Below, one piece after another: positions 8,730-17,719 of a stretch of DNA of 64,000 nt. The position numbers and the translations under genes are program-made. The stretch's first letter is position 1. Every line of letters begins with the position of its first letter. The notes below the pieces were generated by a model that saw nothing but the letters and a program-made list of their open reading frames with translations, did no database searches and was not told the origin of the DNA. This DNA comes from E44-bin89 sp034409565 (GTDB taxonomy: Bacteria; Chloroflexota; Dehalococcoidia; Dehalococcoidales; RBG-16-60-22): the NCBI GenBank assembly GCA_034409565.1, contig DAOUMS010000022.1:1-64000 (forward strand). The letters run 5' to 3'.

Positions 8730-9722
8730 TTACCTCAAATACCAGTTTTTAAGATATTTGCCGAGATTCGTCATGCGCTCATAGAGCCGGGAGCTGCCAA
8801 TCATCACGTCCCTTCCGAAATATGAACGGACAATGTTTATATCATTCTCAAGGTCAAAGGGCGTTAAATCGAAAATTTTCTTGTACTCTGTTCTTGCCAG
8901 CTTAAGATTGCCGGTGTCCACGTGCAAAGACGCTTTCGCCTTATGAATGATAACTGCCTCGTCTTTGCTCAAATACTGGTATAGACTTCTTATTCCGCTC
9001 ACGTTTATTTCTTTTAAGATTTTGTCTGCCAAGATTTCTTTTGCCAGCTTTTTGGCGAGGATAGTGTATAGTGTGGCTTCTTCTACATTGGTGAACCTGA
9101 CATTCCTGTTATGGGACCTCAGTTTATACAAGAGCCTGGTCAGGTTCCGGACTTCGTGATGCCTGGCGATTCTTAACCAGAGTTCGTAGTCCTGGACATA
9201 TCGAAACAAATCATTATACCCGCCCACATCATCCAGGAGCCTTCTTCTGAATATTACTGAACCGTGGTTAAACTGGTTCCCCCTGAACAGGTCTTTCATA
9301 GTGGGTCTGGCCAGCATTATCATTTTGCCGATTTTTTTCCCATTGCTATCGATTCTATAAACACTTGTACCCAGCAGAGCTACCTCTTGGTGCTTTTCCA
9401 GGAACCGCACCTGTTCGCCAAAGCGGTCGGGCAGAGAAATATCATCCGCATCCTGGCGCGCAATATACTCGCCACCAGATTCTTCGATGGCTTTGTTCAA
9501 AGATTTTGTCAGGCCAATATTACTCTCGTTGTTGATTACCCTGATTCTCTCGTCATGATAGCTCTGGATTATTTCAAGCGAGCCGTCCGTGGAGCCGTCG
9601 TTGACAATAATGAAATCGAAATCAGTAAATGTCTGGCCGAGGACGCTCTCTATCGCCTCTCCCAGGTATTTTGCCCCGTTGTATACGGACATTATGACGC
9701 TTATTTTGGGCTTGTTGCGCAT
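8730..9722 (-). CDS. GT2 family glycosyltransferase
   Basis: A 330-residue GT-A enzyme with VIMSVYNGAKYLGEAIESVL at the N-terminus, NDGSTD at residues 41-46 and the metal-binding DADD at 91-94, then an FNHGSVIFRRRLL acceptor segment. The last hundred residues are a helical extension without a clear family. It has no membrane helices, so it acts on the cytoplasmic face. It is the last gene of the long minus-strand glycan operon. Confidence 0.85.
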   Translation of the reverse strand: MRNKPKISVIMSVYNGAKYLGEAIESVLGQTFTDFDFIIVNDGSTDGSLEIIQSYHDERIRVINNESNIGLTKSLNKAIEESGGEYIARQDADDISLPDRFGEQVRFLEKHQEVALLGTSVYRIDSNGKKIGKMIMLARPTMKDLFRGNQFNHGSVIFRRRLLDDVGGYNDLFRYVQDYELWLRIARHHEVRNLTRLLYKLRSHNRNVRFTNVEEATLYTILAKKLAKEILADKILKEINVSGIRSLYQYLSKDEAVIIHKAKASLHVDTGNLKLARTEYKKIFDLTPFDLENDINIVRSYFGRDVMIGSSRLYERMTNLGKYLKNWYLR

Positions 9723-9731
9723 CTTAAAGAC

Positions 9732-10535
9732 CTATTTCGTGTTCCGGAGAACTAGAAGTATCATATGCCCCGCGAAAAACGCCAGCAATATATCAAAGAT
9801 ATATCTGAATCCCCTCACCCACAGGTTTTTTCCTCCATAGTCAAACAACTTTTGCCCCAACGACCTGAAGACAGCCACCTCATCTTTGAACCCTTTCAGC
9901 CCGGAGTAAGGTTTTTTCTCAATGAGCTTAAATCCATATGATCCAAGCTCTCTTGTTACTGCGCCTTCGTCCAGAACATACTGGTAAAAGTCCTCCATCT
10001 TTTCCCCGGTAAATGGCCGGTACCGGCCAAGTCTGGCTTTGAATTTTCTCAAAAAAGACATATAGGGAAAACCCAGAAATAAGAAGCCCCCGTTGACCAG
10101 CACCCTTTTCATCTCCTTCAAAATAGCATCATATCCCTCTTGAAAATGTTCTATCACTCCCAGCGACCAGTATCCCAGGAAATAGTCATCAGGAAATGGC
10201 AAATCTCTTACGTCTCCCACCCTGACATCAAGAGCAGGGAAAAGTTCCTTGGTCCTCGCCACGGCTTTTTCGGCAAAGTCTACTCCCACACTTTCATAGC
10301 CGTGGACATGCATACAATAGACTATTTGCCCCTGGCCACAGCCCCCCTCCAGGACTCGCCCTTTTTTATCAGGGATATATTTTCTCAGCCTTTTCAGGAT
10401 GAAAGCGCTGTTTTTGCCTCTTTCTATGCTTTCTCTAAGGTCTGCCAGGTCCCAGTGGCTATCCCAGAAATCTGGGGAGGGACTTTTTCCAGCGTAAACT
10501 AACCTGCCTTTTTCTTTTTCATACATGATTTTCAT
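9732..10535 (-). CDS. Class I SAM-dependent methyltransferase
   Basis: Methyltransf_11-type fold: motif I VLEGGCGQGQ, then SVGVDFAEKAV, the acidic motif VRDLPFPDDYFLGYWSLGVIEHF, and FLFLGFPYMS. At 267 residues it ends in a hydrophobic helix (about 247-262) that may tether it to the membrane. In this glycan operon the likely targets are sugar hydroxyls or a lipid-linked glycan. Methylation of another cell-surface molecule cannot be excluded. Confidence 0.8.
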   Translation of the reverse strand: MKIMYEKEKGRLVYAGKSPSPDFWDSHWDLADLRESIERGKNSAFILKRLRKYIPDKKGRVLEGGCGQGQIVYCMHVHGYESVGVDFAEKAVARTKELFPALDVRVGDVRDLPFPDDYFLGYWSLGVIEHFQEGYDAILKEMKRVLVNGGFLFLGFPYMSFLRKFKARLGRYRPFTGEKMEDFYQYVLDEGAVTRELGSYGFKLIEKKPYSGLKGFKDEVAVFRSLGQKLFDYGGKNLWVRGFRYIFDILLAFFAGHMILLVLRNTK

Positions 10536-10554
10536 GGTAGCTGGCTACCTTTGG

Positions 10555-11439
10555 CTAGTGCCCGTTGTCTCTGGTGCAATACAGGTTGGTGAATGACCCT
10601 TCGTCAGCATAGTCCATCAGAGCTCTGGTTTCCACAATCCGTTCCAGACGATTCGTCGCATCATTCAGCTTTTGCATCTGGAATCCATATCCTGAAAGCA
10701 TACTGAGGTACTCTTCCGGTGAATTCCCCAGTAGCCTCAATCGCTTTGGATTAAATTCGGTGATAATCTTTAGCTGCTTGTTACGCTGAATAATATTCGC
10801 CATGCCAGAGAGAACCAGAGGTTCGGCTCCTTCCGCATCCATTTTAATAACATCCGGAGTGGGATAATCCTGAAAGAAGTCATCCATAGTCTGCATCTCT
10901 ACTTCAATATACTTCCCATTGCTAAATTTCCGGTCTGGCAGTAGCAGACTTTTTAGCGTGCTGTCTTCAGGCACGAACAGCCAGGTTTTTCCATTTTTGT
11001 TTGACACCGCTTTATTTACGGCACAAACATGGCTATAGCCGTTCAATTTTATATTTCTTACCAGTAATTCAAAACTGTATGGCTCGGGCTCAAAGCTGAA
11101 AACTCTGCCTTCTTCGCCTACGAGTCTGGCCATCGTCAACGTGTGGTAGCCCGCACTGGCGCCTATATCTACAACGACCATGCCTCTGGTGACTATACTC
11201 TCAAGTAACTGAGTTACTGCCGATTCATAACTGTCTTGGCTCCTCAATAAGACGGTACCCATGCGTAAGGTATCAATATGCATTTTATGGCCCCTGGCTT
11301 TTATTTCGACTATTCCTTTCGGCGTGACGCGTTGAAATAAGAAAGTGGACAGCCTGGAAACAAAAGGAAGCCTACCCAAGCCTTTCCCCATAAAAGGTTT
11401 AGCGACAGTAAAAAAGAGAGAGAACATTATGTTTCGCAA
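10555..11439 (-). CDS. FkbM-family methyltransferase
   Basis: SAM-dependent O-methyltransferase of 294 residues. It carries VVVDIGASAGYHTLTMARLV, then FSFEPEPYSFELLVRNI, and the FkbM-typical DVIKMDAEGAEPLVLSG. The N-terminal 30 residues are hydrophobic or basic and may associate with the membrane. FkbM proteins commonly methylate sugars in polysaccharide and glycolipid clusters, which fits the operon. Confidence 0.85.
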   Translation of the reverse strand: MRNIMFSLFFTVAKPFMGKGLGRLPFVSRLSTFLFQRVTPKGIVEIKARGHKMHIDTLRMGTVLLRSQDSYESAVTQLLESIVTRGMVVVDIGASAGYHTLTMARLVGEEGRVFSFEPEPYSFELLVRNIKLNGYSHVCAVNKAVSNKNGKTWLFVPEDSTLKSLLLPDRKFSNGKYIEVEMQTMDDFFQDYPTPDVIKMDAEGAEPLVLSGMANIIQRNKQLKIITEFNPKRLRLLGNSPEEYLSMLSGYGFQMQKLNDATNRLERIVETRALMDYADEGSFTNLYCTRDNGH

Positions 11440-11460
11440 TCTTTCGCCTCAACCTCAGTA

Positions 11461-12522
11461 TTATTGCTTTGACCCGGGCTTCTTCGAAGGGGATGAAGTA
11501 AGCCGTTGCCACAGGTTTTCGATATCCTCATATAATCGCCGACTCCATTCCAGAGGGTCACAATGGCGCTGGAAACCCGCCAGCGCGTTCTGCGCTATTT
11601 TTTGCCGTTTTTCGGCAGACTGGCACAAGTCTCGCAGTGCGGACAACCAGCCCTCCGTACTATGGGCCAGATAGCCACATCTGGGGTCTGTCAGGATGTG
11701 AAAGCTGGAAGGTAGAAAATCGGAGATTACCGGAATACCTAACTGGTGAAAAACATAAGCGCGTCCCGAGTTGCTGGTATTTTTAAAGCGCAGTAAATAA
11801 TCATGCTTATATGACGTGAGTCGCCACTGCAGGCACTTTAGAAGGCCAAATATAGCCCTTTTTTCAACCGGACTGATTGGCGTCAGGCCGGGGACTAGGC
11901 CGATATCACAGCGGAGTAGCTGTTCCTCAATCGTCTCAATATCCCATTGCACCTCTTCGATTTCAATCGCTGGTCGCCCAACGCGCCACGGCCCCAGTTG
12001 CTTTTTATTAAATACCACGAGCAATTTGATGGGAATCTCCCTAGCCAGAGTTTCCAGAGCCGGCTTCAAATAAGGCTGAAATTGGGTTAAATGGTCAAGA
12101 TTCCCGTGATAACCAACTACAATCGGCTCGTGGTCTTCGTGTTTCTTGACTCTGGTAAACATTCGCTCAAGGTCGAGAAAAATGAACACATTGTCATTGT
12201 AGCGTAAATAGTAGTCCCTCTCTTCAATACAGCCGGCGATAAAAAAATCGCTTTGTTTCATGACTGCTTTCTTTTGGCTGGTAACATCATTGGGATGGAT
12301 GCACCCGCATACCAGTTTAGGATTTCGTGCCCTGGCCTCCTGGATTTGCGCCGCTTCCACGTTCTTTCCAAATATTGCCACATCGTAGTCTGAATAATGC
12401 GTCCAGTCATTTAGATGAACATCATAACCTAACTGTGAGAGCCAGTAATGAAGGTTATGCACGAAAATTCGTGTTGAACCCAGGTTCTCGTCTCCTCTGT
12501 TATCATTAAATACTATTCTCAT
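11461..12522 (-). CDS. Probable GT-B glycosyltransferase, divergent
   Basis: A 353-residue soluble protein without a strong family signature. The second half has a GT-B donor-domain pattern: GRAYVFHQLGIPVISDF, then GYLAHSTEGWLSALRDL and a helical end. The N-terminus (MRIVFNDNRGDENLGSTR) resembles the start of GT1/GT4 acceptor domains. It sits between methyltransferase and GT2 genes. I call it a glycosyltransferase from these patterns and the context; the donor and acceptor are unknown. Confidence 0.6.
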   Translation of the reverse strand: MRIVFNDNRGDENLGSTRIFVHNLHYWLSQLGYDVHLNDWTHYSDYDVAIFGKNVEAAQIQEARARNPKLVCGCIHPNDVTSQKKAVMKQSDFFIAGCIEERDYYLRYNDNVFIFLDLERMFTRVKKHEDHEPIVVGYHGNLDHLTQFQPYLKPALETLAREIPIKLLVVFNKKQLGPWRVGRPAIEIEEVQWDIETIEEQLLRCDIGLVPGLTPISPVEKRAIFGLLKCLQWRLTSYKHDYLLRFKNTSNSGRAYVFHQLGIPVISDFLPSSFHILTDPRCGYLAHSTEGWLSALRDLCQSAEKRQKIAQNALAGFQRHCDPLEWSRRLYEDIENLWQRLTSSPSKKPGSKQ

Positions 12523-12544
12523 TATTTGTAACCCTCAACTGGTA

Positions 12545-13252
12545 TTACCTTGGGTCGTAGATGCCTAATTTGTAACGAACCAAGAACAAAAACACTTCCG
12601 GGATACCCAGAATAACTTTTTTGAATGTATTGTATTTTGACTTCCCCCATTTTCTTTCGCTATGTCTTACAAGAACTTCGGCGATGTTTTTCGCCCCACG
12701 CCGCATGGCAATAATCGGTAAATACCTGTGGTCGCCTTTTCTAAACGGGCCTTTTTTGACTAAATCGGCTTTGAAAGCCACGTAACTGCCCGAATTAGAA
12801 TGGAGAGGGGAATCCAGTAAAGCCAGAATCATCAGGTCGTAGATACCGCCAACCAATCGCACTATTCTCGAATGCTTGCGGCACTCCCTTAGTCCCATAA
12901 CCAGGTCCGAACCCTGGTCGATTTTTTCTAAAAATTTGGGCAAATCTCTGGGGTCATCCTGTAAATCAGCATCCATGCGGATGATGTAGTGGCCCTGAAC
13001 CTTTTGAAACGCTTCTTTATAGCAGCCAGTTTGCCCGCCTCTCCTGGGAAGCTGAATCAGTTTGATTACGGGGTACTGTTCCTGGTACCGTTTGACTACT
13101 TCCACACTATTATCCGAGGAGGCGTCATCAACCACGATGACTTCAAATGATTTGCTGGAGGACTCTATCGCTTCCATAATCAAGGGAAGCAAAATCGGCA
13201 ACGATTCTGCCTCGTTATGAAAGGGTACCACAATAGATATATCCTGTCCCAT
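12545..13252 (-). CDS. GT2 glycosyltransferase, polyprenyl-phosphate type
   Basis: A 235-residue GT-A protein: VVPFHNEAESLPILLPLI, VVDDASSDNS and RMDADLQDDPRDLP. The last motif is typical of dolichol/undecaprenyl-phosphate hexosyltransferases (DPM1, ArnC, GtrB). The C-terminal membrane helices of GtrB are absent; only a short hydrophobic EVFLFLVRYKLG region remains. It probably charges a lipid carrier with a sugar that the GT-C-like membrane protein in this operon could then use. Confidence 0.8.
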   Translation of the reverse strand: MGQDISIVVPFHNEAESLPILLPLIMEAIESSSKSFEVIVVDDASSDNSVEVVKRYQEQYPVIKLIQLPRRGGQTGCYKEAFQKVQGHYIIRMDADLQDDPRDLPKFLEKIDQGSDLVMGLRECRKHSRIVRLVGGIYDLMILALLDSPLHSNSGSYVAFKADLVKKGPFRKGDHRYLPIIAMRRGAKNIAEVLVRHSERKWGKSKYNTFKKVILGIPEVFLFLVRYKLGIYDPR

Positions 13253-13253
13253 G

Positions 13254-14063
13254 TTAGCTCATATGTTTGTGATAACTATAATAGGCCTGACTCATCGAGA
13301 ACCCTGTTTTTTCATACATTCGTATTGAAGGGATGTTGTGCGCCTGGGTCCCTACTCTGGCCAGAGAGTACTTTTGACGGCGGCAAAACTTTAGAAATTC
13401 AACCGTTAAATTATAGCCCAATTTTTGTCTCCGGTAGTCTGGATGTACGGCAATAAGGTCTAAAATGCCTGCCGTCCCTGACCCGGTCACCTTTTTTCTG
13501 CAGAGCACGAAGCCGACGGGACGCCGGTCTACCTCCGCCACAAAGACGGCCTCTGCCCTTCCCTTGCAGGCATTTCTCACCCATTCCGCCCGAGAGGTAT
13601 TGGCCGCCGTGGCATCGATGAGAGGGTCCATATGAAACCGGCTGTAATCGAATGCGGCAAAGGCCATACTTTCTAATTGAGGAACTTCGTTTTCAGAGAA
13701 CCGGCGGATGATGTTTTTCCCGGTCATGGCAGGAATCTGTTTCAAGTCATGCTCCAATTCTAAAAAACATTCCATTAGATGGAACCCGTTATTTTCTAAA
13801 GCCCGTGTTGCTCCCTGGTTCAGGGCCAAAATCCGACTGGTCAACAAACACGGCCTGAATGCTTCCAGCTTGAGTTGCAGGTCCTTTACTGCCCGGGTCC
13901 AGCTCTCTTCTCTCTGTGATTCGGGTAAAGATTCACACCGCGAATCGAAAGTTATAGCGATTACGTTCCGGTTGAAGAGTTTGCTCTCCCAATCTTTTTC
14001 AACCAGCTCAATGCACAATTGAGATAGTTGCGAACTCATTGATTGTATAACTTCAGATATCAT
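13254..14063 (-). CDS. GNAT N-acetyltransferase, WecD-like
   Basis: A 269-residue protein. The C-terminal GNAT domain carries motif A (LDLIAVHPDYRRQKLGYNL) and motif B (NIPSIRMYEKTGF). The preceding segment DYSRFHMDPLIDA..W.. resembles WecD-type enzymes, which N-acetylate dTDP-4-amino-4,6-dideoxyhexoses. The DegT-family aminotransferase in the same operon could supply such an amino sugar. The amino-sugar substrate is an inference from these two genes. Confidence 0.7.
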   Translation of the reverse strand: MISEVIQSMSSQLSQLCIELVEKDWESKLFNRNVIAITFDSRCESLPESQREESWTRAVKDLQLKLEAFRPCLLTSRILALNQGATRALENNGFHLMECFLELEHDLKQIPAMTGKNIIRRFSENEVPQLESMAFAAFDYSRFHMDPLIDATAANTSRAEWVRNACKGRAEAVFVAEVDRRPVGFVLCRKKVTGSGTAGILDLIAVHPDYRRQKLGYNLTVEFLKFCRRQKYSLARVGTQAHNIPSIRMYEKTGFSMSQAYYSYHKHMS

Positions 14064-14109
14064 AACAATACTTCTTCATGTATTGCTTTTTATTTGTTGG
14101 AAGCCGTGT

Positions 14110-15099
14110 CTATAAACTTGAAGGGTGCTTTTTCATAAAGGCAACATATTCATCCACTCCACCCTGTAAGGAATACCTGGGCTCATAGCCGAGCAATTTT
14201 CTGGCTTTTTCAATAGATAGCGTCCCTCTTCTGGGACGGAAGGCATCCCTCTCAGTGACTTCGTACTGTAAATCCGGGAAATGTTTTTGCAGGCACATAA
14301 CGTATTCCAGCAGGGTATGGGCCTTACCATGAGTAATATTGAACACCTCCCCCGCTCCTTTTTCACTGGTAGCGGCCAGAACAAACCCGTTGGCAGCGTC
14401 TTTCACGTAAGTGAAGTCCAGAGACTCATCAGCGCCCTGTACCACAAGTTTTTCCCCCGCAAAAGCTTTCTCGATGAAAATCTGACTGACCCGACGGTTC
14501 ATATCGGTCGGCCCGTAAACAGCCGAGGGGCGAATTATAGTAGTAGGGATATTGAAATATCTCCCCAGGCCTTGAGCAACCACCTCTCCGGCCAGCTTCA
14601 TGGTGCCATAAATCTCCTTGGGGTTGGTCGGGTGTTCCTCAGTGGCTACATCACTGACGAAGTCACCGTAAATCATGCTGGATGAAGTGTAAACGAACCT
14701 TTTTGGTTTGTAACCGTCCCTTTTATTCAATTGACCAATCACTTCAATGATATTGCCGGTAGACTCTACGGTGCCTTCCAGAGCCTCCTCTGTATTCAGA
14801 TTATTTAACTTGGCGACCGGTACGGAGGCCAAATGGAAAATGTATAAGGGACGATACTTATCAATCAACTGAGCTAACACGCTGAGGAATTTGGCCTCAC
14901 CTCGCTCTATTATAACACGGTCGAAAATCCCTTCCACACGGAGGCTTCGATAGTCACTGAATCCCGGGCGAACGGAATCAATATACCGACCAAAATGGTC
15001 AAGGCAAACTACTTTGTCTACGTGATTTTCCTCAATCAGCTGTCGTGTAATAAAGGAACCTATAAACCCCAGGCCGCCAGTAATAAAAGCATAGTTCAT
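14110..15099 (-). CDS. NAD-dependent epimerase/dehydratase (extended SDR)
   Basis: A 329-residue nucleotide-sugar SDR. The Rossmann motif TGGLGFIG is at residues 7-14, the Ser of the triad is in YTSSSMIYG, and Tyr/Lys are in IYGTMK. A substrate-binding segment is RPSAVYGPTDMN. A good SD (GGAGGG) precedes the ATG. It most resembles UDP-sugar 4-epimerases and related reductases. Whether it epimerises, dehydrates or reduces cannot be read from the sequence. Confidence 0.85.
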   Translation of the reverse strand: MNYAFITGGLGFIGSFITRQLIEENHVDKVVCLDHFGRYIDSVRPGFSDYRSLRVEGIFDRVIIERGEAKFLSVLAQLIDKYRPLYIFHLASVPVAKLNNLNTEEALEGTVESTGNIIEVIGQLNKRDGYKPKRFVYTSSSMIYGDFVSDVATEEHPTNPKEIYGTMKLAGEVVAQGLGRYFNIPTTIIRPSAVYGPTDMNRRVSQIFIEKAFAGEKLVVQGADESLDFTYVKDAANGFVLAATSEKGAGEVFNITHGKAHTLLEYVMCLQKHFPDLQYEVTERDAFRPRRGTLSIEKARKLLGYEPRYSLQGGVDEYVAFMKKHPSSL

Positions 15100-15117
15100 A
15101 GCATAACCCTCCTCTTT

Positions 15118-16503
15118 TTAACCTGTTCGCTCATAAACTGCCATATTTCCTACCGAGCCAATTTGAGCATAAATATCCTGGAATTCACTGGCCGGAAATT
15201 TCATATTTTCCATTATCTCAGATTCGATAACATACTTTGGCGGCTCTTTCCGAAGATAATCAGAGGCGTAGCTCTGTTTATCCTTTACATCGCTCCAGTA
15301 AACCAGGTGATTGTGCGAATAGAATGTATGCGGGGCATGGCGCAGACCAGAAAGCAATAGCAGAGCCACATGACTGCCCCACAGATAAACACGTTCCCCG
15401 GACTTCAGGTGACGTTTCAGCCACTGAACCTGCTGGTCTCTATTATCCAGATAAGCCCGCCATTCCTTGGAAGAAATCCACCTCCGGTAACGAATGTCAG
15501 TCTCGCGTGGTGAAAGGAGTAATATATATATCAGAGTATGCCCCAGAAAAACGGCTAAGACAAACAACCAGCCCCAGGGAAAAGGTATTACATCCAGCCA
15601 TTGAGTTTGAAAAGCAATAAAAAGTCCCAAAACTAAAGAAGGATAAAATAAATAGCTCACGAATACTCGCTGGGTTAATAACACTCCCCATAACACCAGT
15701 TGAAAAACGGCCCATTCCCATGAGGTCCATATAATGTTGCCCAGACCCAGTAAAAGCATGAACAGGCAAAAATGGGGGCAGTGAATTATGAAACTCATAC
15801 TTTTGGGATTGAGCCAATTCCTTTTGCTTTCATACTGGCGGATTGACGATTGGGTATGTTGAAGACCTCTAAAGGCATATATGCCAAGAAGAACCAGGCC
15901 AATACCAACCCACCATTTATAGTCTAGAATCTGTACCCCATGCAGCGCCAATACTGGCAGCAAGTAGGCGGCATCAACTATCTTGAAGCCACCGATAAGG
16001 AGTGCCAGCAAAACAAGTTGCAGTACCCACGCCACCGGAAAAGGCGCAATTTGGGGCAGGAAAAATATTGCCAGTACCAGAACGACACTGTGAAATTCGG
16101 CCGCTGACGTCAGGTAATTAACCCATAAGGAATTGATGAGCAGCACGCCAAGGAAGTAAAAGGGGAGCTCAGCACTGCTGAGCAACGGGTCTGATAACAC
16201 CCACAGGATAATGACCAGAGAGGATGGCGCCATGTTGAATACCCGAAAACGGTGCGGAGCGTCCTTCATCCAGCCCATGACAATGGTATACATTCTGGGC
16301 AAGAAGTACTTTACCCCGAAGCCGTAGGAGCTAAGAAACGGGACCCGATGGTACTTCAGGTAAGCAAAATATAAATGACTGGACGTGTCATGGTCCAGCG
16401 GGGCCCGGAAGGTCTTTAATTTCAGCAGAAAATTAATTACCAGCAGCACCACGATTAGAAGCGCTTTATTATCCCAGGCAATTAGCTCCATATCTACCGT
16501 CAT
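15118..16503 (-). CDS. Multi-pass GT-C-like membrane protein
   Basis: A 461-residue integral membrane protein with about ten hydrophobic segments and a soluble C-terminal part of roughly 110 residues. The first loop contains PLDHDTSSHLYFAYL, placed like the acidic catalytic loop of GT-C transferases (PMT/ArnT type). The C-terminal part has DYLRKEPPKYVIES, a pattern common in such proteins. It probably transfers a sugar from a polyprenyl carrier on the outer face of the membrane. A Wzy-type polymerase is the main alternative. It overlaps the aminotransferase stop (ATGA). Confidence 0.6.
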   Translation of the reverse strand: MTVDMELIAWDNKALLIVVLLVINFLLKLKTFRAPLDHDTSSHLYFAYLKYHRVPFLSSYGFGVKYFLPRMYTIVMGWMKDAPHRFRVFNMAPSSLVIILWVLSDPLLSSAELPFYFLGVLLINSLWVNYLTSAAEFHSVVLVLAIFFLPQIAPFPVAWVLQLVLLALLIGGFKIVDAAYLLPVLALHGVQILDYKWWVGIGLVLLGIYAFRGLQHTQSSIRQYESKRNWLNPKSMSFIIHCPHFCLFMLLLGLGNIIWTSWEWAVFQLVLWGVLLTQRVFVSYLFYPSLVLGLFIAFQTQWLDVIPFPWGWLFVLAVFLGHTLIYILLLSPRETDIRYRRWISSKEWRAYLDNRDQQVQWLKRHLKSGERVYLWGSHVALLLLSGLRHAPHTFYSHNHLVYWSDVKDKQSYASDYLRKEPPKYVIESEIMENMKFPASEFQDIYAQIGSVGNMAVYERTG

Positions 16504-17633
16504 ATAGCCATGGATTCTTTCATGACATTTAAAACCCGGCGTACTTCTGGCGGCTTTAAGTCCGGGTACATGGGTAGCGTCATCAGGCTCCGGGCCAGAA
16601 TTTCGGTATTGGGTAGTGGACGGCGATTCGGATAATGCTCTTGATAAAACGGCTGCAAATGGACTGGGGGGTCGAAGTGAACGCTGGCCTCGACACCATT
16701 TTTACGCAACTCAAGGACCCAGGCATCCCGGTGGGCGGGGTCTACCTGAACAGTATACATCTGATACACGTGAGCAGCCCCCTTTTGGACTTCTGGCGCT
16801 TTAACCGGTAGCTTCCTTTGCTTGATACCTTTATCGTAATGACTTGCGAGCAATTGCCTTTGGTGGTTCATTTTATCGAGCTTCTTCAGTTGATAATAGC
16901 CAATGGCGGCAAGGATATTTGACATTCTGAAATTGTGCCCGGCTATCATTGCGGCGCGAAACCAGGGCTTGGCTGCCTTTTCTCTGGCGAAGGCTCCAGG
17001 TGGAATCCCATGCGCAATCATCGCCCTTATTTTCCGGGCTACCGCGTCATCCTGACAGGTCACCAAGCCGCCTTCTCCAGCAGTAATATTCTTGGTTGGG
17101 AAAAAGGAGAAGCAGCCTATCCCGAAGCTTCCAGCCTGCTTCCCTTGCCATGTAGCGCCAATGGTCTCGGCGCTGTCCTCAATTAACAGCAGGCCATGTT
17201 TTGCGCAGAGCGCTACAATATCATCCATAGCACACGGTTGCCCCCCGAAATGGACTACCATGACTGCCTCAGTGTCGGGGGTTATACATGACTTGATGTG
17301 TTCGGCAGATGTATTGCGAGTTTCAATATCCACATCGCAGAAAACGGGTATTGCGCCTGCGTTTATCACGGCATTGGCGGTGGCCACAAAGGTGAAACTG
17401 GGAATAATTACTTCCCCTCTGATGCCGTGAACCTTGAGACTGACCTCCAGAGCCGAAGTGCAGGAATTCATGGTGATGGCGTGCCTGACACCAATATACC
17501 GGGCAAAATCGGTTTCTAATTTCTCGTTGTATTCGCCGTGTGTCAGGCGGCCGGAGGCCAGCACCTGCAACACGGCCTCTTTTTCTTCAGGCCCGATACA
17601 GGGAAAGGCTAACGGGATTTGGTCTTGTCTCAA
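16500..17633 (-). CDS. DegT/DnrJ/EryC1/StrS aminotransferase
   Basis: PLP-dependent aminotransferase that converts keto nucleotide sugars into amino sugars. The Schiff-base Lys181 is in FSFFPTKNITAGEGG. IEDSAETIGA supplies the pyridine-N Asp, and IIPSFTFVATANAV is typical. Length 377 is normal. The start is TTG, supported by GGGGGAG six bases upstream. It likely works with the WecD-like acetyltransferase to make an N-acetylated deoxyamino sugar. A 4,6-dehydratase to supply the keto sugar is not obvious in the window. Confidence 0.9.
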   Translation of the reverse strand: MRQDQIPLAFPCIGPEEKEAVLQVLASGRLTHGEYNEKLETDFARYIGVRHAITMNSCTSALEVSLKVHGIRGEVIIPSFTFVATANAVINAGAIPVFCDVDIETRNTSAEHIKSCITPDTEAVMVVHFGGQPCAMDDIVALCAKHGLLLIEDSAETIGATWQGKQAGSFGIGCFSFFPTKNITAGEGGLVTCQDDAVARKIRAMIAHGIPPGAFAREKAAKPWFRAAMIAGHNFRMSNILAAIGYYQLKKLDKMNHQRQLLASHYDKGIKQRKLPVKAPEVQKGAAHVYQMYTVQVDPAHRDAWVLELRKNGVEASVHFDPPVHLQPFYQEHYPNRRPLPNTEILARSLMTLPMYPDLKPPEVRRVLNVMKESMAI

Positions 17634-17719
17634 TTAATCTCCCCCAATACATTTTGAGTATTTGCTAAAAATGGCTAATGGCTTCGGATAAGTCTCCATT
17701 TTAAATTCCCATCAATTTT

